Made by a program: the position numbers and the translations under genes. Shown here one piece after another: positions 9,177 through 18,400 of a stretch of DNA of 64,000 bases. Source of the stretch: Bacillota bacterium (GTDB taxonomy: Bacteria > Bacillota > Clostridia > Saccharofermentanales > Fastidiosipilaceae); NCBI GenBank assembly GCA_023420115.1, contig JAEZWR010000048.1, positions 218,820-282,819 on the forward strand, given 5' to 3'. The number at the start of each line of letters is the position of its first letter. The first letter of the stretch is position 1. The notes under the pieces are model-generated. The model had not been told where the DNA came from, made no database searches, and saw nothing but the letters and a program-made list of their open reading frames with translations.

Positions 9177-10325
9177 ATGGCGAGAAATAAATGGACGGAG
9201 GAAAATAGTACTTCGTCCTCATATTTTGAAAAGAATAATTTACCAGTAAACAGACTAAAGTATAAATTTGGTCAAAATTTTTTGCGTAATAAAGAACTTG
9301 CTTATGAGCTTGCAGAGCTTAGCTTGTCAGATAAAAATAGTTTTGTATTTGAGATTGGTGCGGGAGCTGGAGAATTTACAGAAGCTATTTTAAAAAGGGA
9401 CTCATGTATTATTTCGTCTGAAATTGATGAGGATCTTCATTCCTATCTAAATGATAAATTTGCACACTACATTGAAAATGGTGATTTATCTTTTATTTTT
9501 GGAGATGCGGAGAGAATAAATTTTGCTGACTTGTATCATATTTATGAAGAGTTGACTAAGCTGACACAACAAAGTACTAGTTTACAGCCTAATAATATTG
9601 CTACATTCTATTATCATAAAAATATATATACTCAAGATTCCCATATCAGCTTAGAACCAACTTGCAATGATGATAACTCTTTTATCTCTAAAAAATTACA
9701 ATTTAGAATAAGAGAATTTAACTCTTTTAGGGTATGTGCTAATTTGCCTTATTATCTTACAAGAGAGTTCCTATATAAATTCTTTTTAGAAATTCCACAA
9801 GCAGATAGTTTTGCCTTGATGCTCCAAAAGGAGGCTGCCGAGAGACTTCTTGCCTATTTGCCAAATGAAAAGGGGTATAAAAGGGATTTATATGGCCCAC
9901 TTGCAATATTTAGAAGCTTATATGGTAAAGGCAGTATACAGAAAAAAATGGCAAGATCAGACTTTATACCACCGCCGAGAGTCGACTCATATTTTATTCT
10001 GTTAGAAAAGAGTAAATATAATTTTATTCCTGAATTACTCGATAGAAACTTTGCTGATTTTGTGCGTTGTTCTTTTAATAGACGAAGAAAAACCTTACTT
10101 TATAATCTTCGATCTTATTATTTTAAAGATTTGATAGAAGTAGAAGACAATATTTCTTTTTCTAACAATAATGATATAAAGTTAAGCAATAATAAAAAAT
10201 GCATTAATCGAGATGATTTGATTCATATTCTTAATGACTTAAATTATAAGGACACTATAAGGGCAGAAGAACTTGAGCCTATGGATTTTGTTCTAATATA
10301 TAGGAGTATAAAATTAAGAGATTAA
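9177..10325 (+). CDS. rsmA: 16S rRNA adenine dimethyltransferase RsmA (KsgA)
   Basis: RsmA dimethylates two adjacent adenines in helix 45 of 16S rRNA late in 30S assembly, using S-adenosylmethionine. The product has the KFGQNFLRNKELA entry motif (about residues 31-43), FEIGAGAGEFTEAIL for SAM motif I, SSEIDEDL for the acidic motif II, and ANLPYYLTREF, the NLPYY catalytic motif IV. SFNRRRKTLLYNL is the typical C-terminal motif. At 382 residues it is about 100 longer than usual: an insertion of some 55 residues (about 120-178) separates the GDA motif from NLPYY, and there is a further Asn/Asp-rich insertion near residues 320-345. The start is the ATG after an in-frame TTG; no good ribosome binding site is visible. 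Confidence 0.93.
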   Translation: MARNKWTEENSTSSSYFEKNNLPVNRLKYKFGQNFLRNKELAYELAELSLSDKNSFVFEIGAGAGEFTEAILKRDSCIISSEIDEDLHSYLNDKFAHYIENGDLSFIFGDAERINFADLYHIYEELTKLTQQSTSLQPNNIATFYYHKNIYTQDSHISLEPTCNDDNSFISKKLQFRIREFNSFRVCANLPYYLTREFLYKFFLEIPQADSFALMLQKEAAERLLAYLPNEKGYKRDLYGPLAIFRSLYGKGSIQKKMARSDFIPPPRVDSYFILLEKSKYNFIPELLDRNFADFVRCSFNRRRKTLLYNLRSYYFKDLIEVEDNISFSNNNDIKLSNNKKCINRDDLIHILNDLNYKDTIRAEELEPMDFVLIYRSIKLRD

Positions 10326-10385
10326 GGATCTCTTGGTGGACAAAATTGATATTTCTGTCTTTTATTTTCTTTGTGTTGCGAGGGA

Positions 10386-11087
10386 GTGATTGATATTAGT
10401 AAAAAAAGTATACAAAATACCCGCCATTATGAGTTTATTTTTTCTGGTAAGAGATATAGACTCAAGAGCACGAAAAGTATTGATGAACTTCATAAACTAA
10501 TAGAACTTGCAAAAGAATATCTTAAGGATCAAATTGAGAATAAATCTGCAGATGATAGCTCTATTTTAGTAGCACTTTTGAATTCTATTGATGATAGATT
10601 AATAATGGAAGAGCATTATAAGTTATTGCAGACTAAGTATTTACTTTGTAGCAAGCAAAATGATGATATGAGCAGAAGGCTGCTTTCATTAGAGAAGAGG
10701 CTTTTGAAGAGCGAGAAAAGTATTGATAGATTAAATAGGAAAAGTGCTTTTTTACTCAATAAGTTAAACTGTTATGAAGCTGAAAATGAGAATTCTTTCG
10801 ATAGTAGCTCTGGCTTTTTAAGTCGTGATAATATAGATAGAAATAAACTCAATACAAAAGCTAAGCACAAAATTAAGTTTAGTAAGAAAAAGTTTTCTAA
10901 AGAGGCAGAAGCAACGCCATTTGAAGAACTTTATGATATATGTCTAAGTGAAAAGGGAAAACTTAAGCCTTTAATTGATGAAAATAGTATGACATTTATC
11001 CCGTCTGAAGAGCTTAATAATAAAGTGCTTATGAAGCCAGAACTTAGTTTGTTTGATTATATGCTTCAAAATGAAATAGAAAGATAA
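10386..11087 (+). CDS. ZapA-like cell division protein with coiled coil and C-terminal extension
   Basis: Residues from about 15 to 85 (HYEFIFSGKRYRLKSTKS, then DDSSILVALLNSIDDRLIM) match ZapA, the small protein that cross-links FtsZ filaments: a beta hairpin, a helix and the conserved ALNI/LLNS-type helix before a coiled coil. Here a long coiled coil (about residues 85-140) and a basic, then acidic tail bring the total to about 233 residues, against about 85-100 for classical ZapA. The start is uncertain: GTG 10386 is used, but TTG 10371 and the rare ATT 10389 or 10395 after AGGGAG are possible. It sits between rsmA and dut in the same direction. The ZapA assignment rests on the N-terminal pattern only. 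Confidence 0.6.
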   Translation: MIDISKKSIQNTRHYEFIFSGKRYRLKSTKSIDELHKLIELAKEYLKDQIENKSADDSSILVALLNSIDDRLIMEEHYKLLQTKYLLCSKQNDDMSRRLLSLEKRLLKSEKSIDRLNRKSAFLLNKLNCYEAENENSFDSSSGFLSRDNIDRNKLNTKAKHKIKFSKKKFSKEAEATPFEELYDICLSEKGKLKPLIDENSMTFIPSEELNNKVLMKPELSLFDYMLQNEIER

Positions 11088-11126
11088 ATTTAAAGACCGT
11101 TGTTTTTATATTTGGAGGGTTTACTT

Positions 11127-11636
11127 ATGTCTATTAAACTTGCGTATGAATTATGCAGTGAAAATGCAGTTCTTCCGCAGTATAAACATTTAGGTGATGC
11201 TGGTATGGATATTTATGCTGCTGAGGATGTTATTATAAAGGCAGGAGAAACAGTAGCAGTTGGCACTGGACTTAAAATATATATTCCAGAGGGATATGAA
11301 ATACAGCTTAGACCTAGAAGTGGTCTGTCGCTTAATAGTAGATTGAGATTGCCAAATAGTCCAGCGACAATAGATGCTGGATATAGAGATGAGATTAAAG
11401 TTATTATTTGGAATTCTAGCCCAGATGAAGCTTGCTTCAGTCGTGCATTAGATACGTATACGCTTGATGTAAAGGGTAGCCCAGCTGGCCATTATCATAT
11501 TAAAAAGGGCGATAGAATTTGCCAAATGGTATTAAAAAGAATCGATATAGCCGAGTGGGTTGACTTAGAACAATTTGATGAAAATAAATTAGTATCGGAT
11601 AGACAAGGTGGACTTGGGCATAGTGGCTTGAGATGA
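11127..11636 (+). CDS. dut: Deoxyuridine 5'-triphosphate nucleotidohydrolase (dUTPase)
   Basis: dUTPase hydrolyses dUTP to dUMP and pyrophosphate, keeping uracil out of DNA and feeding dTMP synthesis. All five motifs of the trimeric family can be seen: GDAGMDIYA (1), RPRSGLSLN (2), IDAGYRDEI (3, with the substrate-binding Tyr), GDRICQMVL (4) and RQGGLGHSG (5; usually RGxGGFGSTG, so Leu-Gly-His replaces Phe-Gly-Ser). The length is 169 residues, slightly above the usual 140-150. A 15-residue insertion lies between motifs 3 and 4 (DEACFSRALDTY region). The ATG at 11127 is preceded by GGAGG at a good distance. Confidence 0.95.
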   Translation: MSIKLAYELCSENAVLPQYKHLGDAGMDIYAAEDVIIKAGETVAVGTGLKIYIPEGYEIQLRPRSGLSLNSRLRLPNSPATIDAGYRDEIKVIIWNSSPDEACFSRALDTYTLDVKGSPAGHYHIKKGDRICQMVLKRIDIAEWVDLEQFDENKLVSDRQGGLGHSGLR

Positions 11637-11709
11637 GGGTTATAGCTAATTCAAAATTTGTTTTAGTGTAGATGTCAATATATTTTTGATAAAAGAATGG
11701 AAGAGTAGA

Positions 11710-12771
11710 ATGCTGATATTAGGTATAGAAAGTTCATGTGATGAGACAGCTGCTTCTATAGTTGAAGATGGACGTAAAATTATATCAAATGTGGTATTTA
11801 GTCAGATAGATATGCATGCTAAATTTGGTGGGGTGGTACCTGAAATAGCTTCTCGCTCCCATGTAGATTCTATTATTCCGGTGATTGATGAGTGTCTTTC
11901 AAAAGCTGGAATGGGTTTTGATAAATTAGATGCCATTGCAGTTACAGCTGGACCAGGACTAGCTGGAGCTTTGCTAGTTGGAGTTAGTGCAGCAAAAGCT
12001 TTGGCATATGCAAATAATAAGCCACTTTATGCTATCCATCATATTGCTTCACATATTGCTGCGAATTTTTTAAGTCATAAAAATTTTCAGCCACCTTTTT
12101 TGGCCTTGGTTGTTTCGGGAGGACATAGTCATCTCATTTATTGTAGTGAAGACTGGAAATTTAATATAATAGGCAGGACAGTCGATGATGCTTCTGGTGA
12201 AGCCTTAGATAAAATTGCTAGAGCGCTTGGTCTCTCTTATCCAGGAGGGCCTGTCATTGAGAAATTAGCTAAATTAGGTGATCCTAATAAACTTAAATAT
12301 CCACATATAAAATTACAGGGTGAATTTGATTTTAGCTTTAGTGGCTTAAAGACCTGTGCATTAAATTATATTAATAAAATAAGTCATGAGGCTAAGAAGA
12401 GAAATTGCAATTTTGCTGATATAATTCGAATAGAAGATTTTGTCGCTTCGTATCAAGAGGCAATTTTTGCTCAGCTTGAGAATAAGACCCAAAAGGCTTT
12501 GAAGACATATAACATTAATAGATTTGCTTTGGCTGGTGGTGTTGCTGCTAATTTGACTTTGCAAGAGCGACTATCTAATATGTGCCGAAGTTTAAATGTC
12601 GATTTTTTTGCTCCAAAGAGAGAGTTTTGCACCGATAATGCCGCTATGGTTGCTGCGATGGCCTATTATGAGATATTGTCAGGCAAAGAAAGGGCTAGTA
12701 TGAGTCTGGATGCCAAATCAGTTTGGGATGCTGAAACTTATTTGTCTTCAGGATCTGTAGATGATAAGTAA
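11710..12771 (+). CDS. tsaD: tRNA N6-adenosine threonylcarbamoyltransferase TsaD
   Basis: TsaD transfers the threonylcarbamoyl group to A37 of ANN-decoding tRNAs in the t6A pathway. The 353-residue protein begins MLILGIESSCDETAAS, the family's ASKHA nucleotide-binding entry, continues with KFGGVVPEIASRSH, and has AIHHIASHIAANFL with the HxxxH metal ligands, LVVSGGHSHL and DDASGEALDKIARALGLSYPGGP. The C-terminal AGGVAANLTLQERL and DNAAMVAAMAYY are also standard. The ATG at 11710 is preferred over TTG at 11686 because it follows GGAAGAG and gives the normal N-terminus. The partners TsaB, TsaC and TsaE are not in this window. Confidence 0.97.
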   Translation: MLILGIESSCDETAASIVEDGRKIISNVVFSQIDMHAKFGGVVPEIASRSHVDSIIPVIDECLSKAGMGFDKLDAIAVTAGPGLAGALLVGVSAAKALAYANNKPLYAIHHIASHIAANFLSHKNFQPPFLALVVSGGHSHLIYCSEDWKFNIIGRTVDDASGEALDKIARALGLSYPGGPVIEKLAKLGDPNKLKYPHIKLQGEFDFSFSGLKTCALNYINKISHEAKKRNCNFADIIRIEDFVASYQEAIFAQLENKTQKALKTYNINRFALAGGVAANLTLQERLSNMCRSLNVDFFAPKREFCTDNAAMVAAMAYYEILSGKERASMSLDAKSVWDAETYLSSGSVDDK

Positions 12772-12795
12772 TTTATTTATGAGAATGGATAATTT

Positions 12796-13269
12796 ATGCC
12801 AGAGAAAAGAGACAAAAATAATAGTGTTATAAGTGAGAATCGAAAGGCTAGACACGATTTTCATATTATAGAAACGTTCGAGGCGGGAATAGAACTTAAA
12901 GGAACAGAAGTCAAGAGTCTAAGAAATAACAAATGTTCTTTGTCTGATGCATATGCTGCTTTTGACAAAAATGAATTATATATTCATGCTTGGCATATAT
13001 CACCATATGAGCAGGGAAATAGATTTAATCAAGATCCTTTACGTAAGAGACGTTTGTTACTTCACCATAGAGAATTGGTATATTTAGCAAATTCTGTTCA
13101 GAGAGATGGCTTAACACTTATTCCTCTTAAGTTATATTTTAAATCGTCTCGAGTTAAATTGCTTCTTGGTCTATGTAAAGGTAAGAAAAATTATGATAAG
13201 AGAGAAGATATTAAGAAGCGCGATATTGAAAGACAGCTTAGAGAATATACAAAATATTCGCAGAGATAA
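12796..13269 (+). CDS. smpB: SsrA-binding protein SmpB
   Basis: SmpB binds tmRNA and brings it to stalled ribosomes for trans-translation. The 157-residue product has the SmpB fold motifs ENRKARHDFHI, FEAGIELKGTEVKSLR, the Y.HAWHISPYEQGNRFN block, DPLRKRRLLLHHREL and the basic C-terminal KGKKNYDKREDIKKRDIERQL tail that reaches into the decoding centre. Size and motif order are normal. It is 24 bases downstream of tsaD and is probably the last gene of that run, followed by a strong terminator. No ssrA (tmRNA) gene could be recognised downstream, where it often lies. Confidence 0.97.
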   Translation: MPEKRDKNNSVISENRKARHDFHIIETFEAGIELKGTEVKSLRNNKCSLSDAYAAFDKNELYIHAWHISPYEQGNRFNQDPLRKRRLLLHHRELVYLANSVQRDGLTLIPLKLYFKSSRVKLLLGLCKGKKNYDKREDIKKRDIERQLREYTKYSQR

Positions 13270-13378
13270 TAGAATGGATTATTTGTTATTTATATTTTGT
13301 ATTCATACTAATGAGAAGTTAATTACTTTTTCTAGTGTTTTTGAATAAATTTTTTTCAGAAAATTTGGATAAGACAAG

Positions 13379-13416
13379 AAAATTCTCTAGTGTGTTTAAT
13401 CACTAGAGAATTTTTT
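13379..13416. terminator. Bidirectional intrinsic terminator after smpB
   Basis: AAAATTCTCTAGTG (13379-13392) pairs perfectly with CACTAGAGAATTTT (13401-13414) around an eight-base loop; the 3' side runs into TTTTTT. The A-run on the 5' side makes it usable for the minus-strand pseudogene as well. Confidence 0.9.
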
Positions 13417-13439
13417 AAGATTAATACTAAGTAAATAAC

Positions 13440-14097
13440 TTATATAAGTTCTTTATATTTTTTTACATCAATTTCCATAATTTGCCCTCGTTCCATTTCG
13501 TGAATTGTGTCACAAAATGTAGCTATATCAAGTGGATTATGGCTAGTGATAATAATAGTTTTACCCTCTTTTTTTAATTGTAAAAGAAGTTTAAGAACCT
13601 CTTTTACACCATCATTATCAAGTCCATTCATAGGTTCATCTAAGAGTAAGGGCTTAGGATCTTCCATTAATGCTTGAGGATAGCTAGGCGCTGACGCATA
13701 CCGAGTGAGTATTTAGATACGTGCTTTTTTGACTCTGGATCTAATCCAACTCTCTTCATATATTCACGGACATCATCAACTGTAATCTTTTTTCTAATTC
13801 CTGCTAAGAATTTAAGATTCATTAGCCCAGAATATGAGGGTAAAAATCCTGGATTTTCAATCATGATGCCAATATCTGGAGGAAGCTTGCCATATAATAG
13901 ACTTTGACCAAATACTTTAATTTCACCTTGCTTCACTGGGAGAAATCCACAAATACACTTGATTAGAACAGTTTTTCTGAACCATTCCTTCCGATAAGTC
14001 CATGAATTTTATTTTATTCAAAATTTACGTTGACATTTTTCAACGCTTCTGTTTCTTTAAAAGACATACTTAAATTTTTTACTTCAATTAGAGACAT
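13440..14097 (-). pseudogene. Decayed ABC-2 type exporter ATPase
   Basis: Pieced together across three lesions, this encodes a full ABC ATPase of roughly 220 residues that starts MSLIEVKNLSMSFKE at 14097. An in-frame TAA at 14014-14016 interrupts it after about 27 residues. A frameshift at about 13972-13979 lies inside Walker A (the GRNGS part is in one frame and KTVLIKC in the next). A second frameshift near 13676-13684 falls just after the signature YSLGMRQRLAI. Walker B LLLDEPMNGLD and the switch His (TSHNP) are intact in the last fragment. The type resembles drug or bacteriocin-immunity exporters. The lesions make it nonfunctional unless sequencing errors are responsible, which three separate defects make unlikely. 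Confidence 0.85.
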
Positions 14098-14107
14098 ACG
14101 ATACCTC

Positions 14108-14296
14108 TCAATTTAATTCACTAATTACTTCGATCTGATGTTTCTGAAATCGCCATAGACCAAGTAATAATAAAACTAAAATTATGCTCAAATTTATGCC
14201 GATTGCAATTGGCATAAGGATACGAATGAAAATAGTAACGGATTTTAAGGAAATTTTATCGAAAGGGTAAGATTTATTAGAAGTAAGATTGATGAA
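14108..14296 (-). pseudogene. C-terminal remnant of the partner ABC permease
   Basis: An open minus-strand segment of about 62 codons, bounded upstream by a stop at 14297-14299, ends with the TGA at 14108-14110. It encodes a polar lead-in (SNKSYPFDKISLK) and one strongly hydrophobic helix (PIAIGINLSIILVLLLLGLW), then a polar tail. This is how ABC-2 permeases of the exporter class end. It lies just upstream (in transcription) of the ATPase remnant, the usual pairing. No start or N-terminal helices remain, so it is a fragment; the family call is by context and hydrophobicity. Confidence 0.5.
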
Positions 14297-14414
14297 TTAA
14301 ACTATAACTTAAATTTAATTCATAATAGACATATAAAATGTATAGAATATAAATTACCTAAAGAAGAATTTTTTGTTTCTTACCATTGTTGTTGCACTTG
14401 ATTTGACAATTCAT

Positions 14415-14455
14415 CTATAAAAAACAAGCACCAACTATTTCAGTTAATGCTCGTT
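14415..14455 (-). terminator. Intrinsic terminator of the XRE regulator gene
   Basis: On the minus strand a 14-pair hairpin (14455-14442 with 14436-14423, including three G-T pairs) is followed by TTTTTTATAG. It starts 23 bases past the regulator's stop codon. Confidence 0.8.
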
Positions 14456-14478
14456 ACTATAGGAATTTAATTAATAAG

Positions 14479-15120
14479 TTACTGGTCTAAGTTCTTATCG
14501 ATAAGTGCATCTATGTACATGTATAAATCAAGATTACTTTCGTTAAGAAAAATATTTTCTGATGTAGAGCAATATTCGTTGACGGCATTAAATATTATAT
14601 TTGATATTTCTGTTCGAAGTTCTTTTGGATAATAATGAAAAATAAGCTCAAAGTCTATTTTGTTAGATTTGTCTGAATATAATAGATACCTAGAGTAGCA
14701 AAAAATAAATCTATTTATTAGTTCATCGGTTTCATGGATATCTAGATTAGAAAACCAGTTACGCTTAGTAAAATCATCTTTAATTATATTTTTTACTGAT
14801 TCAATTCTATAGACCTTATTTTTTACAGGAGAAAAAATATATGTAGATAGTAACCTATGCCTATTATCATTTTCTTGTAAATTATCGTCTACAAAGTGAG
14901 ATATATTTTCATCTTCGTTATTGATATTAATAAGGTCAGATAATGATAATCCAAGTTTAGAGGCAATCAGTTCCATACTGGCAAGGTCTGGTTGTCTAAT
15001 AGAATTTTCCCATTGACTTATAGTATTTTGACTTCTGCCTAATAATTTAGCGAAATCTTTTTGACTAAGATTTAGATTCTTCCTAATTGTACGAATTGCA
15101 TAACTGTTAAAAGTACCCAT
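14479..15120 (-). CDS. XRE-family transcriptional regulator
   Basis: Residues about 8-62 form a Cro/C1-type helix-turn-helix: IRTIRKNLNLSQKDFAKLLG, then RSQNTISQWENSIRQPDL and ELIASKLGLSLSDLI. The remaining 150 residues are mostly helical and polar with no recognisable sensor domain. Such proteins usually repress by binding an inverted repeat as a dimer. It is divergent from addB across a 315-base gap that holds a promoter and several inverted repeats, so autoregulation and control of addAB are possible but unproven. The adjacent decayed ABC exporter is an alternative former target. No strong ribosome binding site precedes the ATG. Confidence 0.85.
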   Translation of the reverse strand: MGTFNSYAIRTIRKNLNLSQKDFAKLLGRSQNTISQWENSIRQPDLASMELIASKLGLSLSDLININNEDENISHFVDDNLQENDNRHRLLSTYIFSPVKNKVYRIESVKNIIKDDFTKRNWFSNLDIHETDELINRFIFCYSRYLLYSDKSNKIDFELIFHYYPKELRTEISNIIFNAVNEYCSTSENIFLNESNLDLYMYIDALIDKNLDQ

Positions 15121-15168
15121 AAAAAACTCTCAATACCTAAAAATATTTATAAATTTGCACCTTGTATA

Positions 15169-15220
15169 ACAATCATATATTTGTAATTAGTTGTATTATG
15201 ATTGTGCTAATTAGTATAAT
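15169..15220 (+). promoter_or_regulatory. Putative addB promoter with flanking inverted repeat
   Basis: TTGTAT (15191-15196) and TATAAT (15215-15220) are spaced by 18 bases. ACAATCATA (15169-15177) and TATGATTGT (15197-15205) form a perfect 9-bp inverted repeat, the right arm overlapping the promoter spacer. This is a plausible operator for the divergent XRE regulator. The 5' leader to addB would be about 210 bases. Confidence 0.5.
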
Positions 15221-15281
15221 TGATTCTATCTCATATATCTATAGTATAGACTCAAGTTTGAGAATTTGAATAATTTTATTA

Positions 15282-15370
15282 GTCTAATTTAAACTTTATT
15301 TATTTAAAAAGATTAGACATTATTTATTACGGTTTGTTTCTTCGTTTACTTTTTAAGCCGTAATAAATAA
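15282..15370 (+). promoter_or_regulatory. Hairpin-rich leader upstream of addB
   Basis: Two inverted repeats lie between the promoter and addB. GTCTAAT (15282-15288) pairs with ATTAGAC (15312-15318). TTATTTATTACGG (15320-15332) pairs perfectly over 13 bases with CCGTAATAAATAA (15358-15370) around a 25-base, T-rich loop. No T-run follows the second stem, so it does not look like a simple terminator. Role unknown. Confidence 0.4.
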
Positions 15371-15435
15371 AATTATTACAGTGAATTATTATAAATTAAG
15401 CCAATACTTAAAATTAGTTATTTGAGGGATTATTT

Positions 15436-18400
15436 ATGAATATTATTTATTCCAATTGCCCAGAGCTATATATTAGAAATGCTTATAACAATATATATGA
15501 AACATTGCAGAAGGATAAATTTAAACATATATATATTATTGTGTCAGAACAGAGGAAGGTTTATTTTGAAAATGAGCTTTTTAAAAGATTAAATTTAAAG
15601 TCATTTGTAAACCTTGAGGTGCTAAGTCTAGACCGATTCTTATATCAAATATCAAATGAAATAGGTACATTAGAAGTAGATGAAGATATTCCTAGTAAAG
15701 TGGCAGATAGTATAAAGGAAATTTTAAATCTTTATATAGCTAAGAAAGAATTGGAAAAAGAAGATCTGAGCAAATTTGATAGAGAGTATTTAGCAGAAAT
15801 AGATAATCTTCTCGTACTTAAGTCTGAATTAGATAATTTTATAAGATCGGATATTGGTTCAGAATACCTAGATAGTTTGCTTGCGGATTTAGAGCAGGAT
15901 GATGCCTGCTTGGATATTATAAATAGAATTAGGCTTCTTATAAAATTTAATGACAAATATAAAGATGAGCTAAATAAGGATGGAGTATATGATAGAAGCA
16001 GGAGAACTGCTTTGTTACTTTCATTATTAGAATCTATATTTGATAATTTTAAGAAGGTTAATTGTAATTCTGACGAACTTGATTTCCCATATTCTAGGCT
16101 TAAGCATTTGTTTGAAAGTCATATTTATTTTTTAGGTATGGCTGAGAATCGTTTTGTTAGAGATGATGAATTTCAACTTATGACATTAATTGATAATATT
16201 TCAGAGAAATGTTTTGTTAGTGCTGAGATTTCAAATAAGTGTCTTGATTATGTTATTAAATCGAGAACGTGGAACAAACGTTCATTTTTCGCACCTGCCG
16301 AGAAATTAATTTGCAATTTTTTGGAAGTAGAAGACCTTGAAACTAATTTTATATATGCTAATTCTGATGATAAATACAAGATTGACCCTGTAGTATATTT
16401 AGCCAAAAAATGGCATCTACTAAATTCTTCTGAAGAGGATAATGACGATGAACTAGATAATGTACATTCTCTAAAAGAAAATTTAAAACAATATTACAAA
16501 AGTGGTGAAAATAGAATTATAGATAGGATTTCTATTTTAAATGCGAGTAGTATTGAAGATTTGGCTGGATATATAGCAGCGTATATTAAGAAGCTTAAGC
16601 GATTAGGAGGAGTTAATTATTCGGATATTGCTATAACATATGCTGAGGAAAATGAGTCTTATTTAAATATTCTATTTAGTCGTTTAAGGGAATATGAGAT
16701 TCCATTTTATTCTGATAAGGATATTGATTTGAGCCTAAGTTGCTTCTCTAATTTTTTTACAGAGTTGCTTGCTTTTTTAGAATACAATAGTTATCCAGTA
16801 AAATTAGATCAGATAACTAAGATTTTTAAATTTTTGCCTAATTCGAGATTGAAATTAATCATTGATTATTTTGAAAATTTTGTTCTGTCTTTTAACACTA
16901 ATATAAGTCAAATTTTAAATAAATATGATGATATTAAAATGGATATCTACCGTAATTTGTTTAGTTGTTCAGGTAGTGAGACAAATGTGCCTATGAGTGA
17001 ACTTTTCACAGGACTAGACTTATACATTCAAAAAAATAGTAATTTTTTATCTAAGTTTACAAATGAAAAAATAAAATTTATTTCTTTTATATATGTGATG
17101 GATAGGTTTGTTAAACCACTTTTTGAGTTGAATATTAATATCAAAGAAAAAAGACTCGACTGTATTTCGCTAATTCTAGGATTTATGGAGAAGATAGATA
17201 TAGAATCGTTGATATTACAAGAGTTAAAAAATGAAACTATTGATTCATTTAGTAAAGATGCTCTAAAAGATAGTTGGAACTTCTTCCTAGAATTTATGAT
17301 GGAGATCAAAGATAAATTTATCATACAGTCATATACGATTTATGAGCTTAAGAGATTGTATGAATTAAATGCTCAGGATATTAAAGTTAAAAGACTACCG
17401 ATTGGCGTAAATCAAATTTTTGTATCAAGAGCAGAAAAAGTCTCGCAGTCATCTTTCCCTTATTTTTTTATCTTTCAAGCAGAACAAGCGTCTTTCCCAT
17501 TTTCTGAATTTAAACAAAGGCGTTATTTTAAATTGAGCGATTATAAGTATCTTCCCGATGATAAATTTTTATATCCCATTTTAGAGAATAGGATTGCGGA
17601 AGCTTTGATTGTATATAACCTTTTACTGGCAGCGGATAAGTATTTATGTATAACTTATGCTGGAGATAAAGATAAGCAAAGTAATTTTTGTGCTTTTGTT
17701 GATAATAATTTAAGTGATTTTGATACTGATAAGTCATATATATTTAATTTGAATAATAAAATCAATGAAGCTGATAATCTTATTAATATTTCAACTAGAC
17801 GCCAAATAGATAATTTTATTTTTGAGACTGATCTTGAGTATATTAAGTCATTAACAAAAGCTTCTAATTCAGCGGATATACTTCGATATTCAATTAAAAA
17901 TGACAAGAGATTGATAACTGACGATAGTTTCATTGATGCTGGCAAAAAAAGAGAAAAGTCCTTCGTTTTGGGAAATGAATATGAAGAAATAAGACAGACT
18001 CTTTTTCCAGATGAAAGAATTTATTCTGTTTCTCAATTGGAGAAATATTCTCTTTGTCCTATGCAATACTTTTTTACTTATGGCTTATCTTTAAAAGAAA
18101 GAGAGAATGCAGGTATTGATGCAAGGATTCAAGGAACTATTACTCATATGTTCTTAGAAAATGTTTTTAGAAATATTAATGCGTCAATTTATCAAGAATC
18201 ATTATATAAGTCTAAAGTAGACGGTTTGGAAAAGTATATTAATTCATCTAATGTTGATCTGGTAGATGATAAATCAAATATCGACCCAGAGTATAAGAAA
18301 GATTATGCAATTATCAAAAATCATTTGAAGATGGAGATGCTTAATTATCTTAAAAAGATAAATAATGAAAAAATTCTTGATGAGATGCTTAATAAGGTTA

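Noticed and set aside
13270..13440. Possible tmRNA (ssrA) gene after smpB
   Set aside because: Too short and no alanine-tRNA-like ends or tag frame; only a terminator is present.
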